Shown here: positions 17,503 to 26,483 of the stretch, one piece after another
Numbering within the stretch: position 1 is the first letter of the stretch
How the letters are laid out: every line of letters begins with the position of its first letter
Assembly: GCF_013127955.1 (NCBI RefSeq)
Contig: NZ_CP053435.1
Span: 5,270,001 to 5,334,000, forward strand
Source: Spirosoma taeanense
GTDB lineage: Bacteria > Bacteroidota > Bacteroidia > Cytophagales > Spirosomataceae
Direction: 5' to 3'
Length of the DNA: 64,000 bases
Notes under the pieces: generated by a model
Databases searched by the model: none
Seen by the model: the letters and a program-made list of their open reading frames with translations, nothing else
Told to the model about the DNA's origin: nothing
Translations under genes and position numbers: made by a program

Positions 17503-18035
17503 TAGAACTGCTTTACATTTACCTCAGCAGCACCTGAGTTCTTTAAAATTCGCTCAATGTCGCCTTCAGCAAGGTTGTTTTTGCTCATGTCAATAGCCAT
17601 AGCGAACTTGTTGTCCGTCGTACGTAAATCATACATCAGGGGTTTCACTGTTGGGCCCAGACCATTTGATACTAAGAATGTCCCGACCATTCCTAAAGCA
17701 CAAATAAGAACGGTTAACTCAAAAAAGATTGGGACATAAATAATGGGAGAATAGGAGTCTTTACCTCCTACTATCATTGGCCAGTCAAAGCTTTCTGTAT
17801 AGGCCGTTAGCAACAAGGCAAGAGTAGTCCCGGTCAGGCCAAATAAGAAGGCGGCAATACCCAGGCGTGTCCGCGGATGACCGAGCGCTACGTCCAGTCC
17901 GTGAATAGGAAATGGACTATACACTTCATGAATGCGAACACCAGCTTTTTTTACATCTCTAACGGCTTTCAGTACAACGTCATCATCATCATAGATGCCG
18001 ACTAGGAATTTACCGTTACCATTTATCTCTGACAT
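17502..18035 (-). CDS. actD: Alternative complex III subunit ActD (DUF3341)
   Basis: DUF3341 protein with two transmembrane helices (about 65-84 and 100-122) and a cytoplasmic alpha/beta domain starting MSEINGNGKFLVGIYDDDD. 177 residues, standard length. In known complexes ActD sits at the membrane alongside ActC and contributes structure. The start is 96 bases from the stop of actC, a longer gap than elsewhere in the operon, containing an inverted repeat (18058-18119). Confidence 0.9.
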   Translation of the reverse strand: MSEINGNGKFLVGIYDDDDVVLKAVRDVKKAGVRIHEVYSPFPIHGLDVALGHPRTRLGIAAFLFGLTGTTLALLLTAYTESFDWPMIVGGKDSYSPIIYVPIFFELTVLICALGMVGTFLVSNGLGPTVKPLMYDLRTTDNKFAMAIDMSKNNLAEGDIERILKNSGAAEVNVKQF

Positions 18036-18057
18036 AATTGGTCTTGTTAGTTTGTCA

Positions 18058-18119
18058 TTCGTAGTTCGCAGTTTCTAGCTGAATGCGCTTTTGCAGACAT
18101 TCAAAACCTAAACTACGAA
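18058..18119. repeat. Intercistronic inverted repeat, actC-actD gap
   Basis: Nine-base perfect arms TTCGTAGTT (18058-18066) and AACTACGAA (18111-18119) enclose a second 6-bp pair TGAATG/CATTCA. The gap is 96 bases in an otherwise compact operon. It could fold in the mRNA as a processing or stability element. No T-tract follows, so termination is unlikely. Confidence 0.45.
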
Positions 18120-18131
18120 CTCCAAACTGCT

Positions 18132-19562
18132 TTATTCTACGTCTTTGTTAAACGTCGGATTTGCAACTCGCTCACCTTTTGCGACGCCAGATACCGAAAC
18201 CGGCAGCTTCTCCGACGACGATTTAATGATCGTTTTAACTTCAGCCATGTTCACTACCGGCAGGAACTTCGCGAACAGTAGGAATAAAGTGAAGAATAAA
18301 CCGAACGAGAAAATGTAATCACTGATATCAAACAGCGTTGGATGGAACATTGCCCAGCTCGATGGCAGATAATCGCGGTGCAGCGAAGTAACAATAATTA
18401 CAAATCGCTCAAACCACATACCAATGTTCACGACAACCGATAACGTAAACGTCCAGACAACGCTCCGGCGGATAGCCCGTGACCAGAACAGCTGCGGAGA
18501 TATTACGTTACAGGTCATCATTGCCCAGTAAGCCCACCAGTATGGACCCGTTGCCCGGTTGATGAACGCGTAAGTTTCAAATTCCACTCCAGAGTACCAG
18601 GCAATAAAGAACTCCGTCAGATAAGCAATACCTACAATAGAGCCAGTCAGGGTAATGACTTTGTTCATCGACTCGATGTGCTCCACTGTAATATAATCTT
18701 CCAGCTTAAACACGACCCGGATAATCAGCATCAGGTTCTGTACCATGGCAAAGCCTGAGAAGATAGCACCAGCAACGAAGTAGGGCGGGAAGATAGTTGT
18801 ATGCCAGCCAGGAATAACTGACGTAGCAAAGTCCATACTTACAATCGTATGTACTGATAATACCAGCGGGGTAGAAAGACCCGCCAGAATCAAACTCATA
18901 TATTCATAACGCGCCCAGGTCTTGGCAGAGCCATTCCAGCCCAGGGAAAACGCACCATAAATATACCGTGATACTTTACTCCGCGCCCGGTCACGGATGG
19001 TGGCCAGATCAGGCAGAAGACCCATATACCAGAATACCAGCGAAACAGTGAAATAGGTACTGATGGCAAATACATCCCAGACAAGTGGCGATTTGAAGTT
19101 CACCCAAAGCGAGCCAAACGTATTGGGTAAAGGCAATGCCCAATAAGCTAGCCAGGGACGGCCCATGTGCATGAGAATGAAGCTGGCCGCACAGATAACG
19201 GCGAAAATAGTCATGGCTTCTGCTGCCCGGTTTACCGCCGTCCGCCATTTCTGCCGAAACAAAAGCAGGATAGCCGAAATAAGCGTACCGGCATGACCGA
19301 TACCGACCCACCAAACGAAGTTCGTGATGTCCCAGGCCCAGCCGACGGTTTTATTCAACCCCCATACACCTAAGCCCTCCCACCAGGTCCAGAACACGCA
19401 GGCGGTTCCGTAAATTAGTACAATCACCGAGATGGTAAAGGCGATAGTCCACTCGCGGGTGGGTCGACCCTCAACCTGTCTGCTGATATCCTCTGTCACG
19501 TCGGCATAAGTTTTGCCACCGGTGATAAGGGGAGTTCTTACGGCTGATGTTACATGCGACAT
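18132..19562 (-). CDS. actC: Alternative complex III membrane subunit ActC (NrfD-like)
   Basis: Polysulfide reductase NrfD/PsrC-type quinone-interacting subunit, 476 residues, about ten helices. It contains the conserved helix region with FVWWVGIGHAGTLISAILLL and HMGRPWLAYWALPLPN. In known structures ActC and ActF form two bundles around the electron path from quinol to the ActB iron-sulfur clusters. Located between actB and actD as in other Bacteroidota. 86 bases separate it from actB. Confidence 0.92.
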   Translation of the reverse strand: MSHVTSAVRTPLITGGKTYADVTEDISRQVEGRPTREWTIAFTISVIVLIYGTACVFWTWWEGLGVWGLNKTVGWAWDITNFVWWVGIGHAGTLISAILLLFRQKWRTAVNRAAEAMTIFAVICAASFILMHMGRPWLAYWALPLPNTFGSLWVNFKSPLVWDVFAISTYFTVSLVFWYMGLLPDLATIRDRARSKVSRYIYGAFSLGWNGSAKTWARYEYMSLILAGLSTPLVLSVHTIVSMDFATSVIPGWHTTIFPPYFVAGAIFSGFAMVQNLMLIIRVVFKLEDYITVEHIESMNKVITLTGSIVGIAYLTEFFIAWYSGVEFETYAFINRATGPYWWAYWAMMTCNVISPQLFWSRAIRRSVVWTFTLSVVVNIGMWFERFVIIVTSLHRDYLPSSWAMFHPTLFDISDYIFSFGLFFTLFLLFAKFLPVVNMAEVKTIIKSSSEKLPVSVSGVAKGERVANPTFNKDVE

Positions 19563-19648
19563 ATCCTTACTTTATTTATTTCTGATTTTTAGTAGTGACG
19601 GACGATCTGCTGACAACTTTTATGGTTAAACCGCCTGTCATTAATGTA

Positions 19649-22600
19649 CTACACCTGCGACTCCTGACGTGTTTTCTGTTGCGGCTCCTCGTCCTTGTTC
19701 CGAATCTTGGTCAGATATGAGATTTGCGGTCTCACATTGATTTCTTCCAGTACGTGGAAGGCACGCCCTTCCATTTCTTCCCGGGTAATTTTAGAAACGG
19801 TACTTTCTGGATTGTTCAGGTCGCCAAAAAGGATTGCATTGGTTGGACAAGCCTGAGCGCAAGCGGTCTGAATTTCATCCGGCATCGGCCGACGACGTTC
19901 TTTCTTGGCCGTTAGTTTACCTTCCTGAATCCGCTGTACGCAGAAGGAACACTTCTCAATTACACCCCGCGACCGAACAGTAACGTCTGGGTTGATTACC
20001 ATTTTACCAAGGTCATTGTTAAAGTGGTAATCAAAATTGTCGTTATCGAAATACTTGAACCAGTTGAACCGGCGCACTTTATAAGGACAGTTGTTTGCGC
20101 AGTAACGTGTTCCGATGCAGCGGTTGTACGTCATCTGGTTCAACCCTTCTGTGCTGTGAGTTGTGGCCAGTACGGGACATACCGTTTCGCAGGGAGCATT
20201 GCTGCAGTGCTGGCACAGCATCGGCTGGAACGTAACCTCCGGGTTAGACGATGCCACTTCCAGTTCTTTGAAATCTTCAGGCTCGGCGTCGCTGCTGTAG
20301 TACCGGTCAATGCGAATCCAGTGCATTTCCCGACGCATGATTACTTCTTCACGACCAACAACCTGAATGTTGTTTTCTGACTGGCAACCAATTACGCAGG
20401 CATTACAACCAATGCAGGAATTCAGATCGATAACCATACCCCAGGAATGGTTCGGCTTACCGTACCCATGCCAGAGTGTAATATTCGTCGGTTCCGTTGG
20501 TCCTTCGGATGTTTCAACCTTCGGTGTATAACGGCCCGACATCGGGTTCTTCTGGTAATCGGCCAGTTTGGTCTCCTGAATAACAGCGCGACGCCCCATG
20601 ACCGTATCGTGCGTTTGCGTTTGGGCAATCTCACGCGATCCACCAGCCTTATCGACCTTAGCATTAACAGCTGAGTAGGTAATATACCCATTAGTCAGCG
20701 TCGCAAGCGGGAAAGCATTTTTACCAACACCATTGGCTGCTTTGCCGGCTTTCTCACGGCCATACCCCACGGCGACCGAAACCGTATTGTCTGCCTGACC
20801 GGGCTGAACCAATACGGGCAGCTCGATTGACTTACCATTGACCGATACAGTTACCAGATCATTCTGAGCAAGGCCCATATCATTAGCGGTCTTCTGCGAT
20901 ATGGCAGCATAGTTGTCCCAGCAGGCTTTTGAAACCGGATCTGGCATCTCCTGCAACCAGGGGTTATTCGCCATAGAACCCGTTCCAACGCTTACTTTTT
21001 CATAGAGCGCCAGTTCCATACTAGTTGTTGGCCTGTACCGCTGGGCAATACCAGCAGCCGCTTGGGCCACATTACCCGTAAACGCAGCTCCACCCACGGC
21101 TACAGCCTGACTTTTATTCGGTTCAAAGACGCCATCGTGCAGACACTTGATCCAGAAAGCATCAAAAGAATCAAAGCCGCTTGCCTGCGGAAAATAGGTC
21201 GTACGCCAGAAGTTTTTCAGATAAGCCTGATAATCATTCGGACGTCCTGCCCAGGTGAGCAGGCTTGACTGAAACTGCCGCGTTTTGAAAATATAGGTGA
21301 TTGCCGGCTGTATCAGGCTGTAGTGCCCGGCTTTTGGCTCAGCATCGCCCCAGCACTCCAGGAAATGCGGAGCTGGCGTAATGTATTTTGAAAGAGAAGC
21401 TGTCTCATCAGCACGATCAGCGAATGAAACCGACAATGTTACTCTGGGTAACGCTTCAGCCAGTTCAGCTCCTCGTGGGTGATCATACACGGGATTAGCC
21501 CCGAAGAACAGAGCCGCCCCAACACGTCCACCTTTAACTTCATCGATGAACGCATTCATTTGCTGGTCGTTACCTTGGCGGTAATTAACCGGCGTATTCA
21601 GGTCGATTGTTGCACCATAACTGCCGAGCAAGTTGTTAAGCGCATTGACAACAATCTGAACATTAGGATCATTTGAACCTGACACAACCAGTGCCCGGCC
21701 ACGAGAACGAGCCAGATCCGCAGCGGCTTTATCCAGATATTGAACATTAACGGAAGCGGAACCGATGGAAGCGCTTCCCAACTTCTGAGCCACCTGATTA
21801 TACAGGGCTACAGCAACTAAACCTTCCTGAGAAGGCTTGTAGGTACCCCGATAATCGGCGTTGGCACCTGTCATCGACAATCCTGTCTCAAACTGGTAGT
21901 GCCGGGACATAGTCTTTTTGCCACCGCCTACAGCACCAACCTTACGTGTTTGTGCATAAGGACGGGCGAATTCAAGCGGAGCAATCCAGGTACCGAGGAA
22001 ATCGGCGCCAAGACTAACGATCGTCTGTGCTTTGCTGAAATCGTAAGAAGGAATAACCGCCCGACCGAAAGACGCCTGATTAGCCTGAACAATGCCAAAT
22101 GCAGAGTTGGCATCATACATAATGTGGCGGGTAGTAGGATATTTAGCAACGAAATCGGCAATTACCGCCTTTGTCGTGGGGCTAAGAATCGTAGAAGTAA
22201 CGATCCGAATAGCACCACCCCGCGAGGCAACCGAGTTTAACTGATTAACGATTTCGCGATCGGCAGTTGCCCAGTCGATCACCGTTTCACCGCGCCGGGG
22301 GCCGTTCAGCTTATCGATATCGTAAAGTGACAGAACTGACGCCTGAACCCGGGCAGTTGTCCCTCCTTTAGATATGCTGGACAGAGGATTTCCTTCAATT
22401 TTGATCGGCCGGCCTTCCCGTGTTTCCACGAGAATAGAAGCATAATCGCCACCATCAATATACGTTGACGCGTAGTAGTCGGATATAGAAGGGAAGGTGA
22501 ATTCCGGCTTATTGATATACGGAATGGCTTTGTGGACAGGTGTTTCGCAGGCAGCCAACGATACGGCTGCCATTCCAAATCCCATTACCTTTAAGAAATC

Positions 22601-22759
22601 ACGGCGTTGGGTGTTCGAGCCACCGAGTAGACCACCGAGGTCATCCGACGATTCGCTTAGGTCGGGATTGGCAAATTCGCTGTTCGCATTCTTGACGAAC
22701 GTTGCATCATTGCGCAATTCCTCAACCCCTTTCCAATACCGTTTAGTTGTATTTTCCAT
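19649..22759 (-). CDS. actB: Alternative complex III iron-sulfur subunit ActB
   Basis: TAT-exported subunit resembling a molybdopterin oxidoreductase fused to a four-cluster ferredoxin-like part. 1036 residues. The twin-arginine motif is QRRDFLKVMG (about 52-61), followed by a hydrophobic stretch ending SLAAC, so a lipoprotein-type Cys is possible. The large middle region (about 70-740) has the molybdopterin-enzyme fold, which lacks cofactor in the known complexes. Cys clusters at about 780-975: CIGCNACVIGC, CQHCSNAPCETVCP, CIGTRYCANNCP, CSFCVQRI and CAQACP. They hold the 3Fe-4S/4Fe-4S chain that moves electrons to the ActA hemes. Confidence 0.93.
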   Translation of the reverse strand: MENTTKRYWKGVEELRNDATFVKNANSEFANPDLSESSDDLGGLLGGSNTQRRDFLKVMGFGMAAVSLAACETPVHKAIPYINKPEFTFPSISDYYASTYIDGGDYASILVETREGRPIKIEGNPLSSISKGGTTARVQASVLSLYDIDKLNGPRRGETVIDWATADREIVNQLNSVASRGGAIRIVTSTILSPTTKAVIADFVAKYPTTRHIMYDANSAFGIVQANQASFGRAVIPSYDFSKAQTIVSLGADFLGTWIAPLEFARPYAQTRKVGAVGGGKKTMSRHYQFETGLSMTGANADYRGTYKPSQEGLVAVALYNQVAQKLGSASIGSASVNVQYLDKAAADLARSRGRALVVSGSNDPNVQIVVNALNNLLGSYGATIDLNTPVNYRQGNDQQMNAFIDEVKGGRVGAALFFGANPVYDHPRGAELAEALPRVTLSVSFADRADETASLSKYITPAPHFLECWGDAEPKAGHYSLIQPAITYIFKTRQFQSSLLTWAGRPNDYQAYLKNFWRTTYFPQASGFDSFDAFWIKCLHDGVFEPNKSQAVAVGGAAFTGNVAQAAAGIAQRYRPTTSMELALYEKVSVGTGSMANNPWLQEMPDPVSKACWDNYAAISQKTANDMGLAQNDLVTVSVNGKSIELPVLVQPGQADNTVSVAVGYGREKAGKAANGVGKNAFPLATLTNGYITYSAVNAKVDKAGGSREIAQTQTHDTVMGRRAVIQETKLADYQKNPMSGRYTPKVETSEGPTEPTNITLWHGYGKPNHSWGMVIDLNSCIGCNACVIGCQSENNIQVVGREEVIMRREMHWIRIDRYYSSDAEPEDFKELEVASSNPEVTFQPMLCQHCSNAPCETVCPVLATTHSTEGLNQMTYNRCIGTRYCANNCPYKVRRFNWFKYFDNDNFDYHFNNDLGKMVINPDVTVRSRGVIEKCSFCVQRIQEGKLTAKKERRRPMPDEIQTACAQACPTNAILFGDLNNPESTVSKITREEMEGRAFHVLEEINVRPQISYLTKIRNKDEEPQQKTRQESQV

Positions 22760-22816
22760 GCGTGTTGTTGCGGTAAGATACCTTGTTGGTTGAGCCAGCC
22801 TCTACGGCCTGGTGGA

Positions 22817-24124
22817 TTAATAGTGGCATTTTGAACATTCAAGACCGCCGATATTCGCTACTTTAAGCGGCTCTTTGCTTTCTTTCCGGTGCAGAGCTAC
22901 AAGCTTATCGTAATAGGCATTGTCTTTGGTGTTCACTTCGGTTTTCCGGTGGCAGTCAATACACCACCCCATCGTTAACGATGAACGCTGTTCCACTACT
23001 TCCATCTTTTCAATTTCGCCGTGGCAGGTCTGGCACTGTACGTTACCAACGTTTACGTGCTGCGCGTGGTTGAAGTAAGCCAGATCAGGCAAGTTGTGCA
23101 CCCGTATCCATTCAATTGGGCGATTTTGCTCAATAGCTGCGTAAATCTTCTGAATCTCCGGCGACTCTTTCTTAATGACGCCGTGGCAGTTCATACAAAT
23201 ATTGGCCGATGGAATCGTTGCAGATTTACCTTTATTAACGCCTACGTGGCAGTAGTTACAATCAATTTTATACTGACCGGCGTGTAACTTGTGAGAGTAA
23301 GCAATAGGCTGTTTAGGCGCGTAACCCTGCTGAATACCGATGCTGTAAAGACCGTCAAACGATTCTTTGGTTGCAATCAGAATGAACAGCCAGATCACTA
23401 TCGAACGAAGGGTTGAGTTGTTAAACGCGCTTGACAGCCCTTCCTTGAGACGCTGAGCCAACGGTGCCGTCGTCTGTACACCTTCTGTTGTAACGGGAGT
23501 AACAGCCCGCGACAGAATCGTCACAATAACCAGGAGCACACCAAGCACCAGAAGCATAACAATTAGCAGCGCAACCAGAACAAAGGTGAACAGCTCCGAT
23601 GGACCCGAAATTGAACCATCACCATTTTCAGCCGAGGCACCACCACCCCCGCGAGCCTGCGCTTCACCTGCTCCGCCTACCGTAGCTTGTGCAGGTGCAC
23701 TAGCCTGATCGATATACGCCAGGATCCCATCGATGTCAGCATCCGTCAGGTTCGGGAAGCTCGACATTTGGATCTTCTGGAATTTGTTGAAAACCTGGTT
23801 CGCATAAGGATCGCCACTGGCAATAACTGCTGACGAGTTACGAATCCATTTGTGCAGCCATTCTCTACCGGGTGTCCGCTGCATAATCCCTTTTAAACCG
23901 GGGCCAACAACAACTTCTTCCGTTACGGCATGGCACTGTGCACAGTTGTTAGTAAACAGGGCTTTTCCCTTTTCGGCATCACCTCCGCCTGACGGAGCGG
24001 GAGTGGCAGCGGCCGGTCCACCGCCGGCAGCTGCGACCGAGTCCTGCGCTTTTACCTGAGCACCGTTAAATAACAGTGTCAGTGACAGAGCAACAGCCCC
24101 GCAAAGCCTGGATAAGTGACTCAT
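22817..24124 (-). CDS. actA: Alternative complex III multiheme cytochrome c, ActA
   Basis: Membrane-anchored multiheme cytochrome, first gene of the operon. 435 residues from the ATG at 24124. Signal peptide at 1-25, then a monoheme cytochrome c domain with CAQCH (about 60) and a Gly/Ala-rich linker. Transmembrane helices lie near 176-202 and 235-255. The C-terminal multiheme region has CNYCH, CMNCH, CQTCH, CIDCH and a terminal CSKCH (about 290-435). That makes six c-type heme sites. A longer in-frame ATG at 24187 would lie inside the promoter -7 box, so 24124 is preferred; it also gives a normal signal peptide. Confidence 0.9.
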   Translation of the reverse strand: MSHLSRLCGAVALSLTLLFNGAQVKAQDSVAAAGGGPAAATPAPSGGGDAEKGKALFTNNCAQCHAVTEEVVVGPGLKGIMQRTPGREWLHKWIRNSSAVIASGDPYANQVFNKFQKIQMSSFPNLTDADIDGILAYIDQASAPAQATVGGAGEAQARGGGGASAENGDGSISGPSELFTFVLVALLIVMLLVLGVLLVIVTILSRAVTPVTTEGVQTTAPLAQRLKEGLSSAFNNSTLRSIVIWLFILIATKESFDGLYSIGIQQGYAPKQPIAYSHKLHAGQYKIDCNYCHVGVNKGKSATIPSANICMNCHGVIKKESPEIQKIYAAIEQNRPIEWIRVHNLPDLAYFNHAQHVNVGNVQCQTCHGEIEKMEVVEQRSSLTMGWCIDCHRKTEVNTKDNAYYDKLVALHRKESKEPLKVANIGGLECSKCHY

Positions 24125-24184
24125 TTTATGAACTATATTTATTGAGTTGATCAACATATTCACCAACGCCTTTTCATCGGCCCA

Positions 24185-24216
24185 CAAAAGTACTACACGA
24201 TTGCTGTATAGGCAAA
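24185..24216 (-). promoter_or_regulatory. Promoter of the act-cox operon
   Basis: Minus strand: TTTG (24216-24213), 20 bases, then TACTTTTG (24192-24185), an exact match to the Bacteroidota consensus. The predicted start near 24178 gives a leader of about 55 bases before actA. A 10-bp inverted repeat (24215-24224/24241-24250) overlaps the -33 box and could be an operator. Confidence 0.72.
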
Positions 24217-24250
24217 AAATGAGGTTTAGTTATTTTTAATCCTCATTTTT
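24215..24250. repeat. 10-bp inverted repeat overlapping the act-cox -33 box
   Basis: Arms AAAAATGAGG (24215-24224) and CCTCATTTTT (24241-24250) flank a 16-base A/T-rich loop. It partly covers the -33 TTTG of the act-cox promoter. It could be a regulator site or a second weak terminator shielding the operon from the tRNA-Cys transcript, which reads in the same direction. The A/T-rich ends favour the terminator view, the position favours an operator. Confidence 0.45.
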
Positions 24251-24335
24251 ATTTGTATTGGTTCTAAGTAAGGCGATAATTTCGCGCTCCTTTTGCCTGA
24301 TAACGTTTTGTTTCGAGGGATGTTTAGCAAAAAAA

Positions 24336-24378
24336 AAACCATTCGGTCCCTCTATATCAAGGGTTAACCGAATGGTTT
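24336..24378 (-). terminator. Intrinsic terminator of tRNA-Cys
   Basis: On the minus strand a 12-bp perfect stem (24367-24378 with 24336-24347), extended inside by four more pairs (CCCT/AGGG), is followed by about ten T residues. It lies 31 bases after the end of the tRNA-Cys gene. Confidence 0.85.
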
Positions 24379-24409
24379 ACAATGAGGAAGATTACTCATC
24401 CTCAGAAAG

Positions 24410-24480
24410 AGGTTCCGAGCGGATTCGAACCGCTGTACGAGGTTTTGCAGACCTCTGCCTAGCCACTCGGCCACGGAACC
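24410..24480 (-). tRNA. tRNA-Cys (anticodon GCA)
   Basis: Cloverleaf on the minus strand. Seven-base acceptor stem GGTTCCG/CGGAACC, D-arm with GGCTAGGC, anticodon stem GAGGT/ACCTC with loop CTGCAAA (anticodon GCA), T-arm with GGTTCGAATCC. The discriminator base is T (U73), the identity base of cysteine tRNAs. The 3' CCA is not encoded. 71 bases. Its own -7 box and terminator indicate an independent transcript. Confidence 0.95.
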
Positions 24481-24520
24481 ATTTAGTCCGAATACATGAC
24501 AGGTCATCTATTCGGGACTG

Positions 24521-24553
24521 CAAATATAGACCTTTTATCAATCGATAAATCAA
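24521..24553 (-). promoter_or_regulatory. Promoter of tRNA-Cys
   Basis: Minus strand: TTG (24553-24551), 22 bases, TATATTTG (24528-24521), matching TAnnTTTG with a slightly long spacer. The leader of about 35 bases before the tRNA can form a 9-bp stem with one bulge (24486-24494 with 24510-24519). Confidence 0.5.
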
Positions 24554-24630
24554 TCGGACGCAAAAAATCCAGATATGTGCGTAACCTTGTAATCGTCACG
24601 TGGTAATCACACAGGTTGCCGCAAAACTTC

Positions 24631-24670
24631 ATAGAAATGCCCCGCATTTTGCAACACGGGGCATTTCTAT
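24631..24670 (-). terminator. Terminator after rpsA
   Basis: Perfect 14-bp arms (24631-24644 and 24657-24670) with a 12-base loop, GC-rich in the centre and A/T-rich outside, 15 bases after the rpsA stop codon. No long T run follows, so efficiency is uncertain. Confidence 0.65.
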
Positions 24671-24684
24671 AGCAACAACTAATT

Positions 24685-26469
24685 TTAATTGCGGCCTTCC
24701 ATTTGCTCTTTCAAGGCAGCCAGAGCGTCGAGGTCACCAAGCGTAGCACCCCGGTCGGCCTGGTTGGAGGTCGAGACAGGTTTCGCTGAAGCAGCTTTTG
24801 GCTTCTGTTCTTTCGCGGGCTCGTTTTTCTCCTGCCACGTTTTTGTGTGCGACAGCATGATCCGCTTCTCCTCTTTCGAGAACTCCGTTACTTTGAAATC
24901 CAAGTTTTCGCCAACTTCGGCAAATGAACCATCTTCTTTCGTAAGGTTCTTGAGCGACGAGAAACCTTCGATGCCGTAGGGCAGTTCGAGCGTGGCCATC
25001 TTGTCGTTCTTGCTCAGAATCGTGCACCGGTGAATCGTACCAACAGCGAAGAAGTCTTCGAACGTGTCCCACGGGTTCTCTTCGAGTTGCTTATGACCCA
25101 GCGCCAGACGACGGTTTTCCACGTCCAGTTCCAGAACAACCACTTCGAGTTCTTCACCAACTTTGATGAAATCCGATGGGTGCTTCACTTTCTTCGTCCA
25201 TGACAGATCTGATACGTGTACCAGGCCATCAATGCCTTCTTCTAGTTCGAGGAACAGGCCGAAGTTGGTCAGGTTACGTACTAGCCCTTTATGCTTTGTA
25301 CCAATAGCGTACTTGGTCCGCAGTTCTGGACGGGTCCAGGGATCTTCGGTCAGTTGCTTGATGCCCAGCGACATTTTCCGGTCGTTGCGGTCAAGAGTAA
25401 GCACAACGGCTTCCACTTCATCGCCAACTTTGAGGAACTCCTGCGGGTTGCGTAGGTGCTGCGACCACGACATTTCTGAAACGTGGATCAGCCCTTCAAC
25501 ACCCGGCATGATTTCGAGGAACGCGCCGTAATCAGCTACGTTTACAATCTTACCTTTTACCTTTGAACCAACCTGGATGTCTTCAGCCAGTGCATCCCAT
25601 GGGTGCGCCTGAAGCTGCTTCATGCCCAGCGAGATACGCTTTTTGTCTTCGTCGAAGTCGAGTACCACCACGTTGACTTTCTGGTCGAGGTGCAGAACTT
25701 CCGACGGATGGCTGATGCGGCCCCACGAAATATCCGTGATGTGCAGCAGACCATCTACTCCACCAAGATCGATGAACACACCGAAGTTAGTCATGTTCTT
25801 GATCACGCCTTCCAGTACCTGACCTTTTTCCAGATTGTTCAGAATCTGAGCGCGTTGCGCTTCAAGGTCTTTCTCGATCAGGACTTTATGCGAAACAACG
25901 ACATTGTCATTTGCATAATTGATCTTAACGACCTTCACTTCCATTTTCTTGCCAACAAAAATGTCGAAATCGCGGATTGGCTTCACATCAATCTGCGAGC
26001 CAGGCAAGAATGCTTCAATACCAAAAATATCAACGATCAGACCACCTTTCGTCCGGCGTTTCACGAAACCGTCGATGACGAGGTCTTCGTCCAGCGCACG
26101 CTGAATTTTCTGCCAGGCTGTAATTACTTTCGCTTTCTTACGCGACAGTACAAGCTGGCCGTTCGGGTCTTCCTGATTCTCTACGTAAACTTCAATCTCA
26201 TCACCCATCTTCAGGTCCGGCATATCCCGGAATTCGGAAGCTGGAACCAATCCGTCCGACTTGAAGCCAATGTTGAGCAGTACCTCACGGTCTGTAATCC
26301 CAACGACGGTTCCCATTACTACTTCTTTCTCTTTAACTTCCGACAGGGTGTTGTCGTACAGTTCCAACATCCGGTTGCGTTCTGCATCCGAATAGCCACT
26401 TCCGAATCCTTTGTTGTCTGCCCGGTCCCAATCAAATGCCGGCAGGTCGCGTTGCTGCGTTTTGCTCAT
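24685..26469 (-). CDS. rpsA: 30S ribosomal protein S1
   Basis: Ribosomal protein bS1, which binds mRNA and helps initiation on mRNAs lacking a strong Shine-Dalgarno sequence. 594 residues with six S1 RNA-binding domains at about 50-115, 130-195, 215-283, 300-370, 387-457 and 472-540 (for example NFGVFIDLGGVDGLLHITDI and DYGAFLEIMPGVEGLIHVSEM in domains 3 and 4). The charged N-terminus and Ala/Lys-rich tail are usual. The leader contains a compact pseudoknot-like arrangement (26484-26526) 14 bases before the ATG, a candidate autoregulatory element. Confidence 0.96.
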   Translation of the reverse strand: MSKTQQRDLPAFDWDRADNKGFGSGYSDAERNRMLELYDNTLSEVKEKEVVMGTVVGITDREVLLNIGFKSDGLVPASEFRDMPDLKMGDEIEVYVENQEDPNGQLVLSRKKAKVITAWQKIQRALDEDLVIDGFVKRRTKGGLIVDIFGIEAFLPGSQIDVKPIRDFDIFVGKKMEVKVVKINYANDNVVVSHKVLIEKDLEAQRAQILNNLEKGQVLEGVIKNMTNFGVFIDLGGVDGLLHITDISWGRISHPSEVLHLDQKVNVVVLDFDEDKKRISLGMKQLQAHPWDALAEDIQVGSKVKGKIVNVADYGAFLEIMPGVEGLIHVSEMSWSQHLRNPQEFLKVGDEVEAVVLTLDRNDRKMSLGIKQLTEDPWTRPELRTKYAIGTKHKGLVRNLTNFGLFLELEEGIDGLVHVSDLSWTKKVKHPSDFIKVGEELEVVVLELDVENRRLALGHKQLEENPWDTFEDFFAVGTIHRCTILSKNDKMATLELPYGIEGFSSLKNLTKEDGSFAEVGENLDFKVTEFSKEEKRIMLSHTKTWQEKNEPAKEQKPKAASAKPVSTSNQADRGATLGDLDALAALKEQMEGRN

Positions 26470-26483
26470 AAAAAATGGTTTCC

